64,000 nucleotides of DNA from Gemmatimonas sp. (GTDB taxonomy: Bacteria; Gemmatimonadota; Gemmatimonadetes; Gemmatimonadales; Gemmatimonadaceae). This document shows positions 53,015 through 61,849 of this stretch, piece by piece. Made by a program: the position numbers and the translations under genes. The DNA lies in the NCBI RefSeq assembly GCF_021298855.1, contig NZ_JAJTHI010000022.1:124001-188000 (forward strand), in the 5' to 3' direction. The notes under the pieces are model-generated. The model ran no database searches, was not told the origin of the DNA, and saw only the letters and a program-made list of their open reading frames with translations. Within the stretch, counting starts at the first letter, position 1. Each line of letters begins with the position of its first letter.

Positions 53015-54311
53015 CGACCGGTCCTCCGGTGGAGAGTGGGGCGGCACGTTCGCCAGCCAGGAAACGCTGCAGCACGGTGTACACGCGGTCGAGCTCGTCG
53101 TCGCGAGTGCAGTAGGGGGGCAAACAGTAGGCCACGTTCCCCAGCGGACGAATGAGAACCCCCTGCTGCAGCGAGAACGCGGCCAGCTCGCGGCCGATAT
53201 CGCTGAGATACCCCGATGGCGCCTCCAGCTCCACGGCCGCCACCGTACCGAGCTGACGCACGGCCTTCACACCCGGCACATTGCGCAGAGCGGCCAGATG
53301 CCACGTGTGGCAGTCGGCGATGCGCTGGCGGGCCCCTTCGCACGCCTCGTCGAACAACGCGAGCGACGCGAGCGCGGCTGCGCAGGCCATGGGATTGGCC
53401 GTGTACGAGTGGCCGTGAAAGAAGGTCTTGCGCCGGTCACTGCTGGAGAACGCCTCGAAGATCGCCTCGGTGGCCACGGTGGCGCCCAGCGGCAGGACGC
53501 CGCCCGTGATTCCCTTGGACAGGCAGATGAGATCGGGGTGCACGGTGGCCAGCGCACAGGCGAACATGGGCCCCGTGCGCCCGAATCCCGTCATCACCTC
53601 GTCGGCAATGAGATGCACGCCGGCCGCCGCGGTGCGCGCACGGATGGCCTGCAAGACCCGCGCATCCCACACGCGCATGCCGCTGGCACCCAGCACCAGC
53701 GGCTCCACGATGACCGCGGCCAGCTCGTGGCCGCGCGCGTCCAGCAGCGCCTCGAGTGCACGTACCGTGTCGCCTTCGGAGGGGTCGGGAAGCCGCGCCA
53801 CCTCGAAGAGCAGGGGCTCGTACATGTGCGTAAAGACCCCGCGCGCGCCGGCCGCCATGGCGCCGAAGGTGTCGCCATGGTACGCGTTGTCGAGCGCGGC
53901 AATGAGACGGCGTGGCGTTCCCTGATTGGCGAACGATTGCAGCGACAGCTTAATCGCCACCTCCACCGCCGTGGACCCGTTGTCACTGAAGAACACGCGC
54001 GACAGCCCCGCCGGGAGCCGCTGTACCAGCGCGGCCGCCAGTCGTGCCGCCGGTTCGTGCGTGAAGCCGGCAAAGATCACCTGGTCCAGCGTGCGCGCCT
54101 GCTCGGCGATCGCCTGCACCAGCGCCGGGTGGCAGTGACCGTGTGTCGTGACCCACCACGACGAGATGGCATCGAGCACAGCCTGGCCGTCGGTATCGTA
54201 CAGCCAGCTGCCCGCTGCGCGCGCGATGGGCCGCGGGAGCGGCGCCTGATGATGCTGGGTGTAGGGATGCCACACGTGAGCGGCATCGAGCGAAAGAAAG
54301 GGGTGGGCCAT
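53007..54311 (-). CDS. bioA: Adenosylmethionine-8-amino-7-oxononanoate aminotransferase
   Basis: A 434-residue fold-type I PLP aminotransferase using SAM as amino donor to make DAPA. Visible motifs are WHPYTQHH, SSWWVTTHGHCHPALVQAI, FSDNGSTAVEVAIKLS, LIADEVMTGFGRTG, the Schiff-base lysine K266 in CLSKGITGG, and TFFHGHSYTANPMACAAA, the block typical of BioA. The ATG at 54311 follows the bioF stop by 40 bp. Confidence 0.97.
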   Translation of the reverse strand: MAHPFLSLDAAHVWHPYTQHHQAPLPRPIARAAGSWLYDTDGQAVLDAISSWWVTTHGHCHPALVQAIAEQARTLDQVIFAGFTHEPAARLAAALVQRLPAGLSRVFFSDNGSTAVEVAIKLSLQSFANQGTPRRLIAALDNAYHGDTFGAMAAGARGVFTHMYEPLLFEVARLPDPSEGDTVRALEALLDARGHELAAVIVEPLVLGASGMRVWDARVLQAIRARTAAAGVHLIADEVMTGFGRTGPMFACALATVHPDLICLSKGITGGVLPLGATVATEAIFEAFSSSDRRKTFFHGHSYTANPMACAAALASLALFDEACEGARQRIADCHTWHLAALRNVPGVKAVRQLGTVAAVELEAPSGYLSDIGRELAAFSLQQGVLIRPLGNVAYCLPPYCTRDDELDRVYTVLQRFLAGERAAPLSTGGPVDD

Positions 54312-54351
54312 GCAGCGCCTGCGCGCGAAGGAAGAAACGGTGCCGCGCGAG

Positions 54352-55563
54352 TCAGACTCGGCGCAGCACGTCGATGAGCGTGGCGCCGAGGGCATCCACC
54401 AGCTCCACCGGATGCACCGCCGACATGGAGATGCGCAGACGCGATGTCCCGGCCGGCACGGTGGGCGGGCGTACGCCCCCCACCAGGAATCCGCGGCGTC
54501 GCAGATCGGCCACGGTGGCCATCGTGCGCACAGGGTCGCCGATCTGCAGCGGGATGATGTGCCCGTCCTCCGGACCGGTGACCGGCAGCCCGGCCGCGAG
54601 GAGTCGCCGGCGCAGGCGCCGGGCGCGGTCACGCACCGCATCGCGGCGCCACCCTTCCACCTCGGCAATGCGCAACGCCTCGAGCGTGGCCGCGGCCATG
54701 GCCGGCGGCGATCCGGTGGTGAAGATGAAGGAGCGCGCGCGGCTCACGAGGAACTCCACCAGCTCCTGTGAGCCACCCACGTAGGCGCCGGCCGTGCCGA
54801 GCGCCTTGCCAAGGGTGCCCACCACCACGTCCACGTCGCGGGAGACGCCGAAGTGTTCGAGGCTGCCGGCGCCGGTGGCGCCCAGCACCCCGGTGCCGTG
54901 GGCATCGTCCACGTAGGTCCACGCCTCATGATGCCGGGCAATGGGCACCAGCCGGTCGAGCGGACAGTAGTCCCCGTCCATGGAGAACACGCCCTCCACC
55001 ACGATGAGTGCCCGACGGAACTGGGTACGCTCGGCCGCCAGCATGCGCTCGAGTGCCTCGAGGTCGTTGTGCGGAAAGACCCGCACCGTGGCGCGCGACA
55101 GGCGGCACCCGTCAATGAGCGACGCGTGATTGAGCGCGTCGGAGTAGATCACGTCGCCCCGGTCGGCCAGCGCCGGGATGGCGCCCACGTTGACCATGTA
55201 TCCCGACGGAAAGAGGAGGGTGTAGTCGCACCCCTTGAGCCGGGCGAGCGTGTGCTCGAGCGCCTCGTGTATCGGATGATTGCCGGAGATGAGCCGGGCG
55301 GCGGCCGCTCCCGTGCCCTCGGCCTGCAGCACGGCATGAGCCGCGCGCGCCACCCGCGCATCGCTCGCCAACCCCAGATAATCGTTGGAGGCGAAGTCGG
55401 CCACCCGGTCGCCGCCCAGCAGCACGGTGCCCGCACGCCGCTGCTGCACCTGACGCAGCGCGCGCTTGAGTCCCTGCGCCTCCAACGCGCGCAACGCGTC
55501 GTCGAGCGCCGCGTTCATCGTGGAGGGGGGCAGCAGCGGGTGATCGGAAAACGGCGGACTCAC
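54352..55563 (-). CDS. bioF: 8-amino-7-oxononanoate synthase
   Basis: A 403-residue alpha-oxoamine synthase that condenses pimeloyl-thioester with L-alanine. Present are FASNDYLGLASD, GTGAAAARLISGNHPIHEALE, the DDAHGTGVLGATGAGSLEHF block, and the PLP lysine K253 in GTLGKALGTAGAYVGG. The longest form starts at GTG 55563, with a GGAGG only two bases before it; an ATG at 55518 would give 388 residues, nearer the usual length. It lies 7 bp after the cupredoxin gene, so the biotin genes are read through from the Fur and copper genes. Confidence 0.95.
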   Translation of the reverse strand: MSPPFSDHPLLPPSTMNAALDDALRALEAQGLKRALRQVQQRRAGTVLLGGDRVADFASNDYLGLASDARVARAAHAVLQAEGTGAAAARLISGNHPIHEALEHTLARLKGCDYTLLFPSGYMVNVGAIPALADRGDVIYSDALNHASLIDGCRLSRATVRVFPHNDLEALERMLAAERTQFRRALIVVEGVFSMDGDYCPLDRLVPIARHHEAWTYVDDAHGTGVLGATGAGSLEHFGVSRDVDVVVGTLGKALGTAGAYVGGSQELVEFLVSRARSFIFTTGSPPAMAAATLEALRIAEVEGWRRDAVRDRARRLRRRLLAAGLPVTGPEDGHIIPLQIGDPVRTMATVADLRRRGFLVGGVRPPTVPAGTSRLRISMSAVHPVELVDALGATLIDVLRRV

Positions 55564-55570
55564 GACCTCC

Positions 55571-55921
55571 TCACTGGATCACGAAGGTGAGCTGCGTCTT
55601 CGTGGGATGCGCCGAGCACACACCACCAAAGGTGCCGGGCGGCACCGTGTAGTCGGTCTGTTGGCCGGCCGGCACGGTGAACATGGCGAGGCGATGCTGC
55701 ACTGTGTCCTCGTTGACCACGCGAATCTTCCGCTTGGGGCCGCGACCGCCCACGAACACCGTGTCGGGCAGCGGGGTGTCGCGGCCGAAGGCATCGGTCA
55801 CCACGGCCACACCCCCGCGCTGCACGCGAATGAGCGTGTCGGGGCGTGGCCAGCTCCACCACGCCACCGCGGCGGTGCCAAAGATGATCGCCACGAGCGT
55901 GGCGACGCGTTGCCGGGTCAT
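55571..55921 (-). CDS. Membrane-anchored cupredoxin-like protein
   Basis: A 116-residue protein with an N-terminal membrane anchor or signal (ATLVAIIFGTAAVAWWSW) and a small beta-sandwich. Copper-ligand candidates are the His in TVQHRLAMF and the C-terminal GGVCSAHPTKTQLTFVIQ, which offers Cys and His. No axial Met is obvious. It lies next to PCuAC and SCO genes, which deliver copper to cytochrome oxidase, so a copper-carrying periplasmic role is likely. Confidence 0.8.
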   Translation of the reverse strand: MTRQRVATLVAIIFGTAAVAWWSWPRPDTLIRVQRGGVAVVTDAFGRDTPLPDTVFVGGRGPKRKIRVVNEDTVQHRLAMFTVPAGQQTDYTVPPGTFGGVCSAHPTKTQLTFVIQ

Positions 55922-55931
55922 GAGGCGATGA

Positions 55932-56426
55932 TCAGGGGGCGCGCACCGGAACACGCACCACGAGCGAGTCGCCAGCCGCAAAGCGCAGCGTGAGCGGCAC
56001 GGTATCGCCCACGGCGAGCGTCCGGGTGAGTTGCAGCAGCATGACGTGCACGCCGCCGGGCTGCATGACGAGGGAGTCGCGCGGCGCAATGGGAACGGCG
56101 GCGCGGGCCATCATGTGCGCCATGCCGTCGTGCTGCATCGACTCGTGCACTTCGGCGGCTGTGGCTGCCGTGCTGGTCACCGCCACGAGTTCCGTGGCCA
56201 CGGAGTCGGCGTTGACGATGGTGAGGTACGCGCCGCTGGTGGCGCCGGAATCGGCTGGCCGTGCCCACGCGGCCGACACCAGGCGTCCCGCGCGCGGCGT
56301 GTCGCCGGAGGCGGCCTCGCCAGAGGCGGCGTCGCTACCGGCGCAACCCACGCAGACCGGCAGCACGGCCGCGAGCGCCACGCGCACGGCCTCGCGCGCG
56401 ACCAGCTGCAGACGATGATGGGTCAT
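55932..56426 (-). CDS. PCuAC-type periplasmic copper chaperone
   Basis: A 164-residue lipoprotein with a lipobox CVGC about 28 residues in. The mature domain has the family pattern: SGAYLTIVN, VHESMQHDGMAHMM with clustered His and Met, and PGGVHVMLL, together the HxM-type Cu(I) ligands. It hands copper to the CuA site of cytochrome c oxidase with SCO. The ATG at 56426 shares one base with the SCO stop (TGATG), so the pair is translationally coupled. Confidence 0.9.
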   Translation of the reverse strand: MTHHRLQLVAREAVRVALAAVLPVCVGCAGSDAASGEAASGDTPRAGRLVSAAWARPADSGATSGAYLTIVNADSVATELVAVTSTAATAAEVHESMQHDGMAHMMARAAVPIAPRDSLVMQPGGVHVMLLQLTRTLAVGDTVPLTLRFAAGDSLVVRVPVRAP

Positions 56427-56995
56427 CACAGCAAACGTTCCAGGTCGGCCGCCAGTGCCTCCCAGCGGGTTCCGAAGGGGTAGAGCGCCACGAGTGCCCC
56501 GCGCTCATCGAGCAGGAACTGCTGGGACGAGTGACTCACCAGATAGCCGCTGGCGGGTGTGCCCGCCTCGCGCGCCGCCGCCACGCCGAACAGCTCCAGC
56601 GTGCGGGCCGTGGTTGGGGCGTCACCCGACAGCCCCACGAAGGTGCTGTCGAACTGCCGCGCATAGCGCAGCGCCACGGCCGGCGTGTCCCGCTCAGGAT
56701 CGACGGTCACGAATACGAAGCGCACGCGCTCGGCGGTGCGCCCGAGTTGTGCCTTCACCCGCTTCCAGTCGGCGAGCGTGGTGGGGCAGACGTCGGGACA
56801 ATGCGTGTACCCGAAGAACACCACCGTGGCGCCGTCGGGGGTGCCCCCGAGCGTGTACGCGGTGCTGTCGGGGAGGGTGAAGGCCACCGGGGCCATCGCC
56901 CGGGGCGGATCCACGGCCACGCCCTCAAAGCGGCCGCGGGTGTCACACGAGACGAGCAGTACCCCCGCGGTGATGCCTGCGATCAGGCCGCGCAC
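56426..56995 (-). CDS. SCO1/SenC-family copper-metallochaperone
   Basis: A 189-residue lipoprotein (lipobox LLVSC, C17) with a thioredoxin-like fold. The copper-binding residues are C66 and C70 in GYTHCPDVCPTTL and H155 in LVSHSSQQF, the complete SCO set. It assembles the CuA centre of cytochrome oxidase in the periplasmic space. The GTG start overlaps the end of the Fur gene by 13 bp. Confidence 0.93.
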   Translation of the reverse strand: MRGLIAGITAGVLLVSCDTRGRFEGVAVDPPRAMAPVAFTLPDSTAYTLGGTPDGATVVFFGYTHCPDVCPTTLADWKRVKAQLGRTAERVRFVFVTVDPERDTPAVALRYARQFDSTFVGLSGDAPTTARTLELFGVAAAREAGTPASGYLVSHSSQQFLLDERGALVALYPFGTRWEALAADLERLL

Positions 56996-57354
56996 TTGTC
57001 ACACAGCCCGTACAGCACCACCTCATGCGACTCGAGATGGAACCCCTGCGGCGTGAGATCACGCAGGTCACCCGGGCACCCGTGAATCTCGAACACGCGG
57101 GTGCACTGCCGGCAGCGGAAGTGATGGTGATGGGCCGAGCCGGCGCGTTCGTAGCGCGGTGGTTCGCCCGGCAGCTCCACCGGAACCAGCCAGCCGCTGT
57201 CGACGAGGGAGTTGATTGTGCGATAAACCGTGGCGATGCCCAGTTTCGAGACGTGGCTCCGCCCGTACTCGAGGACCTCGGTGGGGCCCAGAGGCCGCGG
57301 AATCTCCTCGAACACCAACCGGATGGCATCGCGCTGCCGCGTATTGCGTTCCAT
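56983..57354 (-). CDS. Fur-family metalloregulator
   Basis: A 123-residue regulator with an N-terminal winged helix (TEVLEYGRSHVSKLGIATVYRTINSLV) and a metal-binding dimerisation domain with SAHHHHFRCRQC and the terminal CDKC. It resembles Fur or Zur; the exact metal cannot be told. It heads the long minus-strand run of copper and biotin genes, divergent from a PAP2 gene, with a 100-bp gap. The C- form of L33 and a COG0523 GTPase two genes away make a zinc regulator plausible. Confidence 0.88.
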   Translation of the reverse strand: MERNTRQRDAIRLVFEEIPRPLGPTEVLEYGRSHVSKLGIATVYRTINSLVDSGWLVPVELPGEPPRYERAGSAHHHHFRCRQCTRVFEIHGCPGDLRDLTPQGFHLESHEVVLYGLCDKCAA

Positions 57355-57454
57355 GGCGTCAAATATGGCATGGTGCAGTGGCCCGGGGCATCCGGCCGCC
57401 GCGATGGAGGTGTCCAGAGTGGCGGGCGGGGGAGCCCCCCGATTGATTTGCCGC

Positions 57455-58096
57455 ATGCCCGACCCGACCCCACACCCTGCGCCCGTCGGGGCGCCACTGG
57501 TTTCCCGCCCCGCGTGGGGGCGCTGGCTGCTCGTGAGCGGCGCCGCCATCGTGGCGGCGCACCTGCTCGATGACGTCGCCTGGCGCACCGTACGGGTTCC
57601 GGGCGTGTACGAGAAGGACTGGGGGCGCCTGCTGCGCAGCATGGGGTTCCTCCCCACCTGGCTGTTGCTGGCGCTCGCCTGGTGGCTGCAGCAGGAGGAG
57701 CGGCCGACGCGCAAGACCGGCACCACGCTGCTCGTGCTCGGCCCGCTGCTGGGTGGTCTCGCAGCCGAGCTGCTCAAACTGCTGGTACGACGGCTGCGCC
57801 CCGACCCGGAGCTGTTCGGGTACGCCTTTCGGAGCTTCACCGACGGCCCGTGGTCGAACCGGGGTATGGGGATGCCCAGCTCCCACACACTGGTGGCGTT
57901 CGCCGGCGCATTCGCCCTGGCACGACTCTTTCCACGCGCGCGCTGGGTGTTCTACGCCCTCGCCGCCGGCTGCGGCCTGACGCGCGTGATGGCCACGGCG
58001 CACTTCCTGAGCGACACGGTGGTCGCCGCCTGTGTGGCGTGGGGGGTGGTGGCGGCGCTCGATTCCCGGCTGCGACCACCCGTCGCCGTGACCTAG
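57455..58096 (+). CDS. PAP2-family membrane phosphatase
   Basis: A 213-residue integral membrane protein with about five helices. The three phosphatase motifs are KLLVRRLRP, PSSHTL and the TRVMATAHFLSDTVVA form of SRxxxxxHxxxD. The acid phosphatase likely dephosphorylates lipid phosphates (undecaprenyl-pyrophosphate, PA or similar). The ATG at 57455 excludes an upstream overlap with the Fur frame. Its end overlaps the next convergent gene by 4 bases. Confidence 0.9.
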   Translation: MPDPTPHPAPVGAPLVSRPAWGRWLLVSGAAIVAAHLLDDVAWRTVRVPGVYEKDWGRLLRSMGFLPTWLLLALAWWLQQEERPTRKTGTTLLVLGPLLGGLAAELLKLLVRRLRPDPELFGYAFRSFTDGPWSNRGMGMPSSHTLVAFAGAFALARLFPRARWVFYALAAGCGLTRVMATAHFLSDTVVAACVAWGVVAALDSRLRPPVAVT

Positions 58097-58749
58097 CACC
58101 GCCACGACTCCCAGTGCGCGCGCAGATCCGCGGAGCAGTCGAACCGCTTCCGTTTGTGTCGCGGCAGGTCGGCGAGGGTCTGGAGCCGGTAGTGTTTCCC
58201 CAGGACCGACGGCGCCCACGCCTCGTAGCGGGCGAACAGCTCCGCCACCACGGCAATGCCCCGGTGTACGCGCTCGTGCTCGCTGCTGCAGCGGGCCGTA
58301 CGTGCGCGTGGCAGCTGACCAAGCTGATGCAGCGGAAGCGCCAGCGGCCGGTCGGTGAGGCGGGCACTGCTGGCATGACGGGGCAGCAGGACGCCGCCCT
58401 CGCCCAACCGATGGGAGGCATATCCGCTGCCGCCCGGGCGATCCTCCGCCGCTGACTCGGCCCGGGGGGCGGCCGCGATACCGCCGCCGCCGCTGGTCAG
58501 CGCAGGGAAGTGCACGGGTCCGCAATAGGCCCCAAACCCCCAGCACACCACGGCCTCAAGTGGGGGATTGCCCGTGAGCGCATACACATAGCAGCTCGTT
58601 CCTCCCGGCGTGGGTGACCCCCAGCGGACGAAGCCGAACCGCTGCAGCGCATTGCCGTCGGTGTGCCGGATGTCGTGCCCAAGGAACCAGAACTGCTGGT
58701 CGAGCAGCACGGGGAGGCGCAGCGGGCGGGAAGGGGCTTGCGCGGGCAT
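58093..58749 (-). CDS. Protein of unknown function, divergent from rpmG
   Basis: A 218-residue protein with no recognised family. It has an aromatic N-terminal domain ([57 protein letters not shown]) with several Cys and His residues, and a second half rich in Arg and His ([21 protein letters not shown]). It starts 54 bp from the rpmG start on the other strand and so shares its control region; this makes a zinc-limitation role likely. No signal peptide is seen. The Cys and His could bind metal, but no exact motif supports this. Confidence 0.72.
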   Translation of the reverse strand: MPAQAPSRPLRLPVLLDQQFWFLGHDIRHTDGNALQRFGFVRWGSPTPGGTSCYVYALTGNPPLEAVVCWGFGAYCGPVHFPALTSGGGGIAAAPRAESAAEDRPGGSGYASHRLGEGGVLLPRHASSARLTDRPLALPLHQLGQLPRARTARCSSEHERVHRGIAVVAELFARYEAWAPSVLGKHYRLQTLADLPRHKRKRFDCSADLRAHWESWRC

Positions 58750-58803
58750 TTAGTGATACTAGGATCTCAATACTGTGTAGTCAACACTTCTGCGGGAGAC
58801 CCC

Positions 58804-58962
58804 ATGGCCAAGAGCGGCCGCGTGAACGTGAAGCTGCGCTCCACCGAGAGCCATCACATGTACGTCACCACCAAGAATCCGCGCACGACGCCGCAGCGGC
58901 TCGAGCAGCGCAAGTACGATCCGTTCGTGAAGAAGCACGTGCTCTACCGGGAGTCCAAGTGA
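58804..58962 (+). CDS. rpmG: Ribosomal protein L33, zinc-free (C-) form
   Basis: A 52-residue L33 paralogue whose usual CxxC pairs are absent: the sequence contains no Cys at all, yet keeps [19 protein letters not shown] and [18 protein letters not shown]- paralogues replace the zinc-binding L33 during zinc limitation, so this gene is a marker of a zinc-response regulon. It overlaps the COG0523 gene by four bases (GTGA). Confidence 0.94.
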   Translation: MAKSGRVNVKLRSTESHHMYVTTKNPRTTPQRLEQRKYDPFVKKHVLYRESK

Positions 58963-60230
58963 CCGCGCCTGCCGTGCTGTCGAGCGACCGCCGGTTGCCG
59001 GTCACGGTCCTCTCGGGGTTTCTGGGCGCCGGCAAAACCACGCTGCTCAATCACGTGCTCGCCAATCGCGAGGGGATGCGCGTGGCGGTGATCGTGAACG
59101 ACATGAGCGAAGTGAACATCGACGCCCAGCTGGTGCGCGGTGGTGATGCGGCGCTGTCGCGCACGCAGGAGACGCTCGTGGAGATGACGAACGGCTGCAT
59201 CTGCTGCACGCTGCGCGACGACCTGCTGCAGGAGGTCGCGCGCCTCGCCGCCGAAGGGCGGTTCGACTATCTGCTCATCGAAAGCACGGGCATCGGGGAG
59301 CCGTTGCCGGTGGCCGCCACGTTCACCTTCGAAACGGAAGAGGGCGTTTCCCTCGCGCAGGTGGCGCGTCTCGACACGATGGTCACGGTGGTCGATGCGT
59401 ACCGCTTTCTCGCGGACCTGGGGTCGCTCGACGACCTCAAGGCGCGGCAGCTCGCGCTGGGCGACGAGGACGAGCGCACCATCCCCGATCTGCTCATCGA
59501 CCAGGTGGAGTTTGCCAACGTCATCGTGATCAACAAGGCCGATCTGGTGGGCGACGACGAGCTGGGGCGACTGATCGCGATTCTGCGGCACCTCAACCCG
59601 GAGGCGGAGTTGGTCACCTCCACGCGCGGCGTGGTGGCGCCGGCCACCATTCTGGGGCGTGGCCTGTTCGACTTCGCGCAGGCCGAGGCGGCCCCGGGGT
59701 GGCAGAAGGAGTTGGCGGGCGAGCATGTGCCGGAGACGGAGGAGTATGGCATCTCCAGCTTCGTGTATCGGGCGCGGCGCCCGTTCCATCCGCAGCGGCT
59801 GTGGGATCAGGTGGACCGTGGTCTGCCTGGGGTGCTGCGCGCCAAGGGGTTCTTCTGGACGGCCACGCGCCCTGACCTCGTGGGGAGCTGGGCGCAGGCC
59901 GGCCAGTTGGTGGAGGTGAACCCCGCGGGCTACTGGTACGTGGCCAGCCCGGCCGACAGCTGGGAGGTGGACGATGAGGAGCGCGCGATCATCGAAGGCC
60001 ACTGGGACCCCGAGGTGGGGGACCGCCGCCAGGAGATCGCCATCATCGGGCAGCGGCTCGACCAGTCGGCGTTGACCGCCATGCTCGACGCGTGCCTGGT
60101 GACGCCGGAAGAGTTCGCCGCCGGTCCGGCGCTGTGGTCGGCGTTCCACGATCCGTTTCCCGAGTGGGCGGAAACGGAGGTGGAGGACGAGGACGAGGCC
60201 GAAGACGAGGCCGAAGACGAACTCACCTGA
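58959..60230 (+). CDS. COG0523 (CobW/ZigA-like) metal GTPase
   Basis: A 423-residue GTPase with a P-loop [13 protein letters not shown] (20-32) and the metal-binding NGCICC motif (C80, C82, C83). The NKAD base motif and a CobW C-terminal domain follow. Members in zinc-limitation operons deliver zinc to client proteins. The protein ends in an acidic tail ([15 protein letters not shown]) that may bind metal or client. Translationally coupled to the C- L33 gene; this pairing is a well-known Zur-regulon arrangement. Confidence 0.94.
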   Translation: MTAPAVLSSDRRLPVTVLSGFLGAGKTTLLNHVLANREGMRVAVIVNDMSEVNIDAQLVRGGDAALSRTQETLVEMTNGCICCTLRDDLLQEVARLAAEGRFDYLLIESTGIGEPLPVAATFTFETEEGVSLAQVARLDTMVTVVDAYRFLADLGSLDDLKARQLALGDEDERTIPDLLIDQVEFANVIVINKADLVGDDELGRLIAILRHLNPEAELVTSTRGVVAPATILGRGLFDFAQAEAAPGWQKELAGEHVPETEEYGISSFVYRARRPFHPQRLWDQVDRGLPGVLRAKGFFWTATRPDLVGSWAQAGQLVEVNPAGYWYVASPADSWEVDDEERAIIEGHWDPEVGDRRQEIAIIGQRLDQSALTAMLDACLVTPEEFAAGPALWSAFHDPFPEWAETEVEDEDEAEDEAEDELT

Positions 60231-61359
60231 CGGACGCGGCGCGGACGAGGTACACGCGCTCGGTGAGTCCGTGCAACGCTCCGCCGCGGAATTCCTTCTC
60301 GAGCACGAGGATCCGAGCATCGCCCGCGACGATCCTCGTGCCGTGATTCGTACCGTCTCGGCCGTCGTCGCGCATGACGTGCAGGAAGCCGCTCGTACCG
60401 GGGACCGCCCACGCCCCTCGTTCCTCGTAAGTGATCAGGGTGTCGGTGCGAACCCGGTGCGTGTACTTGAGCGACGCGTCGAACTCGGTTTCGATGCGGG
60501 TGCGGCCGGCGCGAATGTTCTCCACGGTCCGCCGGATGTCGATCGCGGTCGCGTGCCGAATCGAATCGGCGGCGGCGTGCAGGACGGGGGCCCAGTGGTC
60601 GATCGCGAGGGAATCCACGTACCAGCGTCCCAGCACGCTCACCGCGGATGGGAGTGCTGTGCCGGGCGTCGACGCCCCCTCGACGGCCGCGCGGATGCGA
60701 GGCGTGGACAATTCGCCAACAACACGGACCGGCGGCGCAAGAGGCCCAGGGCGTACCACCAGCACGGTAGGGGTGCCGTCCACATGCAATTGCGTAGCCA
60801 ACCGGGCGTCACTCAGCACGAGGGGCCGGGTCGTCCCGTGACGCAGGCAGCGCATCACGGCGATGGAGTCCACGCCGGCACGAACCGCGATCGCTACCAG
60901 ACTGTCCGTTGGGTTGGCGAGGTGGCGCCACTGCTCCTGATCGCGCAGCAGCTGCTTGTGCACGCGATCGAACACCGTGGCTCCACCGAGCCCGCCCGCA
61001 CAAAACGCGGCCTCGGCAGCGTGCGCTCCCCGCAACAGCCCCGGGATTGGTGATACGCGGACCACGAGGTTGGCCCGCCATGTGGCCGCCAACGCCGCCA
61101 GCGAGTCACCCTGCCCCAGCACAAAGCTGCGGCAGGTGGGGCAGGCGTGATCGACGAACTCGTGGATGGTGGGCCGAAGTGAGTCGAGCGCCCCTGCTGG
61201 ACCAACCCCCCGGCTGCGCGCCGCGTCAGCCCGACGAATCAACGACAGCTCCTGGCGAGCACTGTCGACCGGGGTTGCAGGACGCGATTGCGCGGTGGCC
61301 GCGTTTGCCACGATCAGCCAGAGCGACAACGAAAGCAGGGCGAGAGGGCGATCGATCAT
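60223..61359 (-). CDS. Secreted thioredoxin-fold (DsbA-like) protein
   Basis: A 378-residue exported protein with a signal peptide ([18 protein letters not shown]) and a DsbA/thioredoxin-like domain (about 60-215) carrying the redox pair C73/C76 in HACPTCRSF and a cis-Pro-like [10 protein letters not shown]. About 150 C-terminal residues form a beta-rich domain ([20 protein letters not shown]) of unknown type. It overlaps the ferredoxin gene by four bases (ATGA) and converges on the COG0523 gene. Thiol-disulfide exchange at the envelope is likely; the partner is unknown. Confidence 0.8.
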   Translation of the reverse strand: MIDRPLALLSLSLWLIVANAATAQSRPATPVDSARQELSLIRRADAARSRGVGPAGALDSLRPTIHEFVDHACPTCRSFVLGQGDSLAALAATWRANLVVRVSPIPGLLRGAHAAEAAFCAGGLGGATVFDRVHKQLLRDQEQWRHLANPTDSLVAIAVRAGVDSIAVMRCLRHGTTRPLVLSDARLATQLHVDGTPTVLVVRPGPLAPPVRVVGELSTPRIRAAVEGASTPGTALPSAVSVLGRWYVDSLAIDHWAPVLHAAADSIRHATAIDIRRTVENIRAGRTRIETEFDASLKYTHRVRTDTLITYEERGAWAVPGTSGFLHVMRDDGRDGTNHGTRIVAGDARILVLEKEFRGGALHGLTERVYLVRAASVR

Positions 61360-61736
61360 CGCTCGGTCTCCCGTTGCGGCTTGGCGACCCCCGGGTACAC
61401 CCCACTCACCTGCCGCAACCCGCTCGTGCCCGGCAGGAAACTCACCTGCTCCAGCACCGGGGCGTCGCCATGCAGGTGTTCCTGTACGAGGCGGCGCGCG
61501 AAGTCCGGGGTCACGTTGCGATACCACACGTTGTCGGGCTGCACGACCACGGTACAGCCGTCGTCGCACCGTCCCAGGCATCGCGTACGGGCCGTGTGCA
61601 CGGCAGGGTCCAGTCCCAGCGCGGCGATCTCTCGGCGAAGGGTGACGGTCACCGCATCGCCACCGCGGTCGCTGCAACTGTCGCCGTTGCACAGCAGCAC
61701 GAGCCGCTGCGTTCCATTCAGATTCCAGGTGGTCAT
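61356..61736 (-). CDS. (2Fe-2S) ferredoxin-domain protein
   Basis: A 126-residue protein with a thioredoxin-like [2Fe-2S] fold (about residues 10-95). The cysteines are C16, C21, C53 and C57 in LLCNGDSC and CLGRC, with a fifth at C61; the four cluster ligands are of the usual shape for this group. The C-terminal 30 residues are an unmatched extension. It is translationally coupled to the DsbA-like gene and divergent from the ArsR-type repressor over an AT-rich control region. Confidence 0.88.
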   Translation of the reverse strand: MTTWNLNGTQRLVLLCNGDSCSDRGGDAVTVTLRREIAALGLDPAVHTARTRCLGRCDDGCTVVVQPDNVWYRNVTPDFARRLVQEHLHGDAPVLEQVSFLPGTSGLRQVSGVYPGVAKPQRETER

Positions 61737-61753
61737 CGCTGCTGAAGGAGAAA

Positions 61754-61783
61754 TTGTTGATAGCGAGTTATCGCAATCAACAA
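61754..61783. promoter_or_regulatory. 30-bp palindrome in the AT-rich divergent control region
   Basis: TTGTTGA-ta-GCGA-gtta-TCGC-aa-TCAACAA is an exact inverted repeat with a small internal loop, 18 bp upstream of the ferredoxin gene. A second, weaker repeat, CAATT-gttt-AATTG (61817-61830), lies 20 bp from the ArsR gene, and the string CGCAATCAA (61772-61780) recurs inverted at 61828-61836. The region from 61740 to 61840 is far richer in A and T than its surroundings. These are likely operators of the ArsR-type repressor. Confidence 0.6.
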
Positions 61784-61849
61784 CGAAAGCATCAAAAGTA
61801 CAGTTATTTAATCTTGCAATTGTTTAATTGATTGCGTAGGCTACCACGC

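Noticed and set aside
58745-58803. Zur box in the gap between the unknown gene and rpmG
   Set aside because: Several short repeats (TAGT-gat-ACTA and others) occur, but none matches a known Zur consensus well enough to call by eye.
61754-61828. A short TTG-start frame on the + strand with an AAGGAG before it, possible leader peptide
   Set aside because: It would be 24 codons within an AT-rich palindromic control region, has no conserved feature, and the palindrome explains the sequence better. Not excluded, but unsupported.
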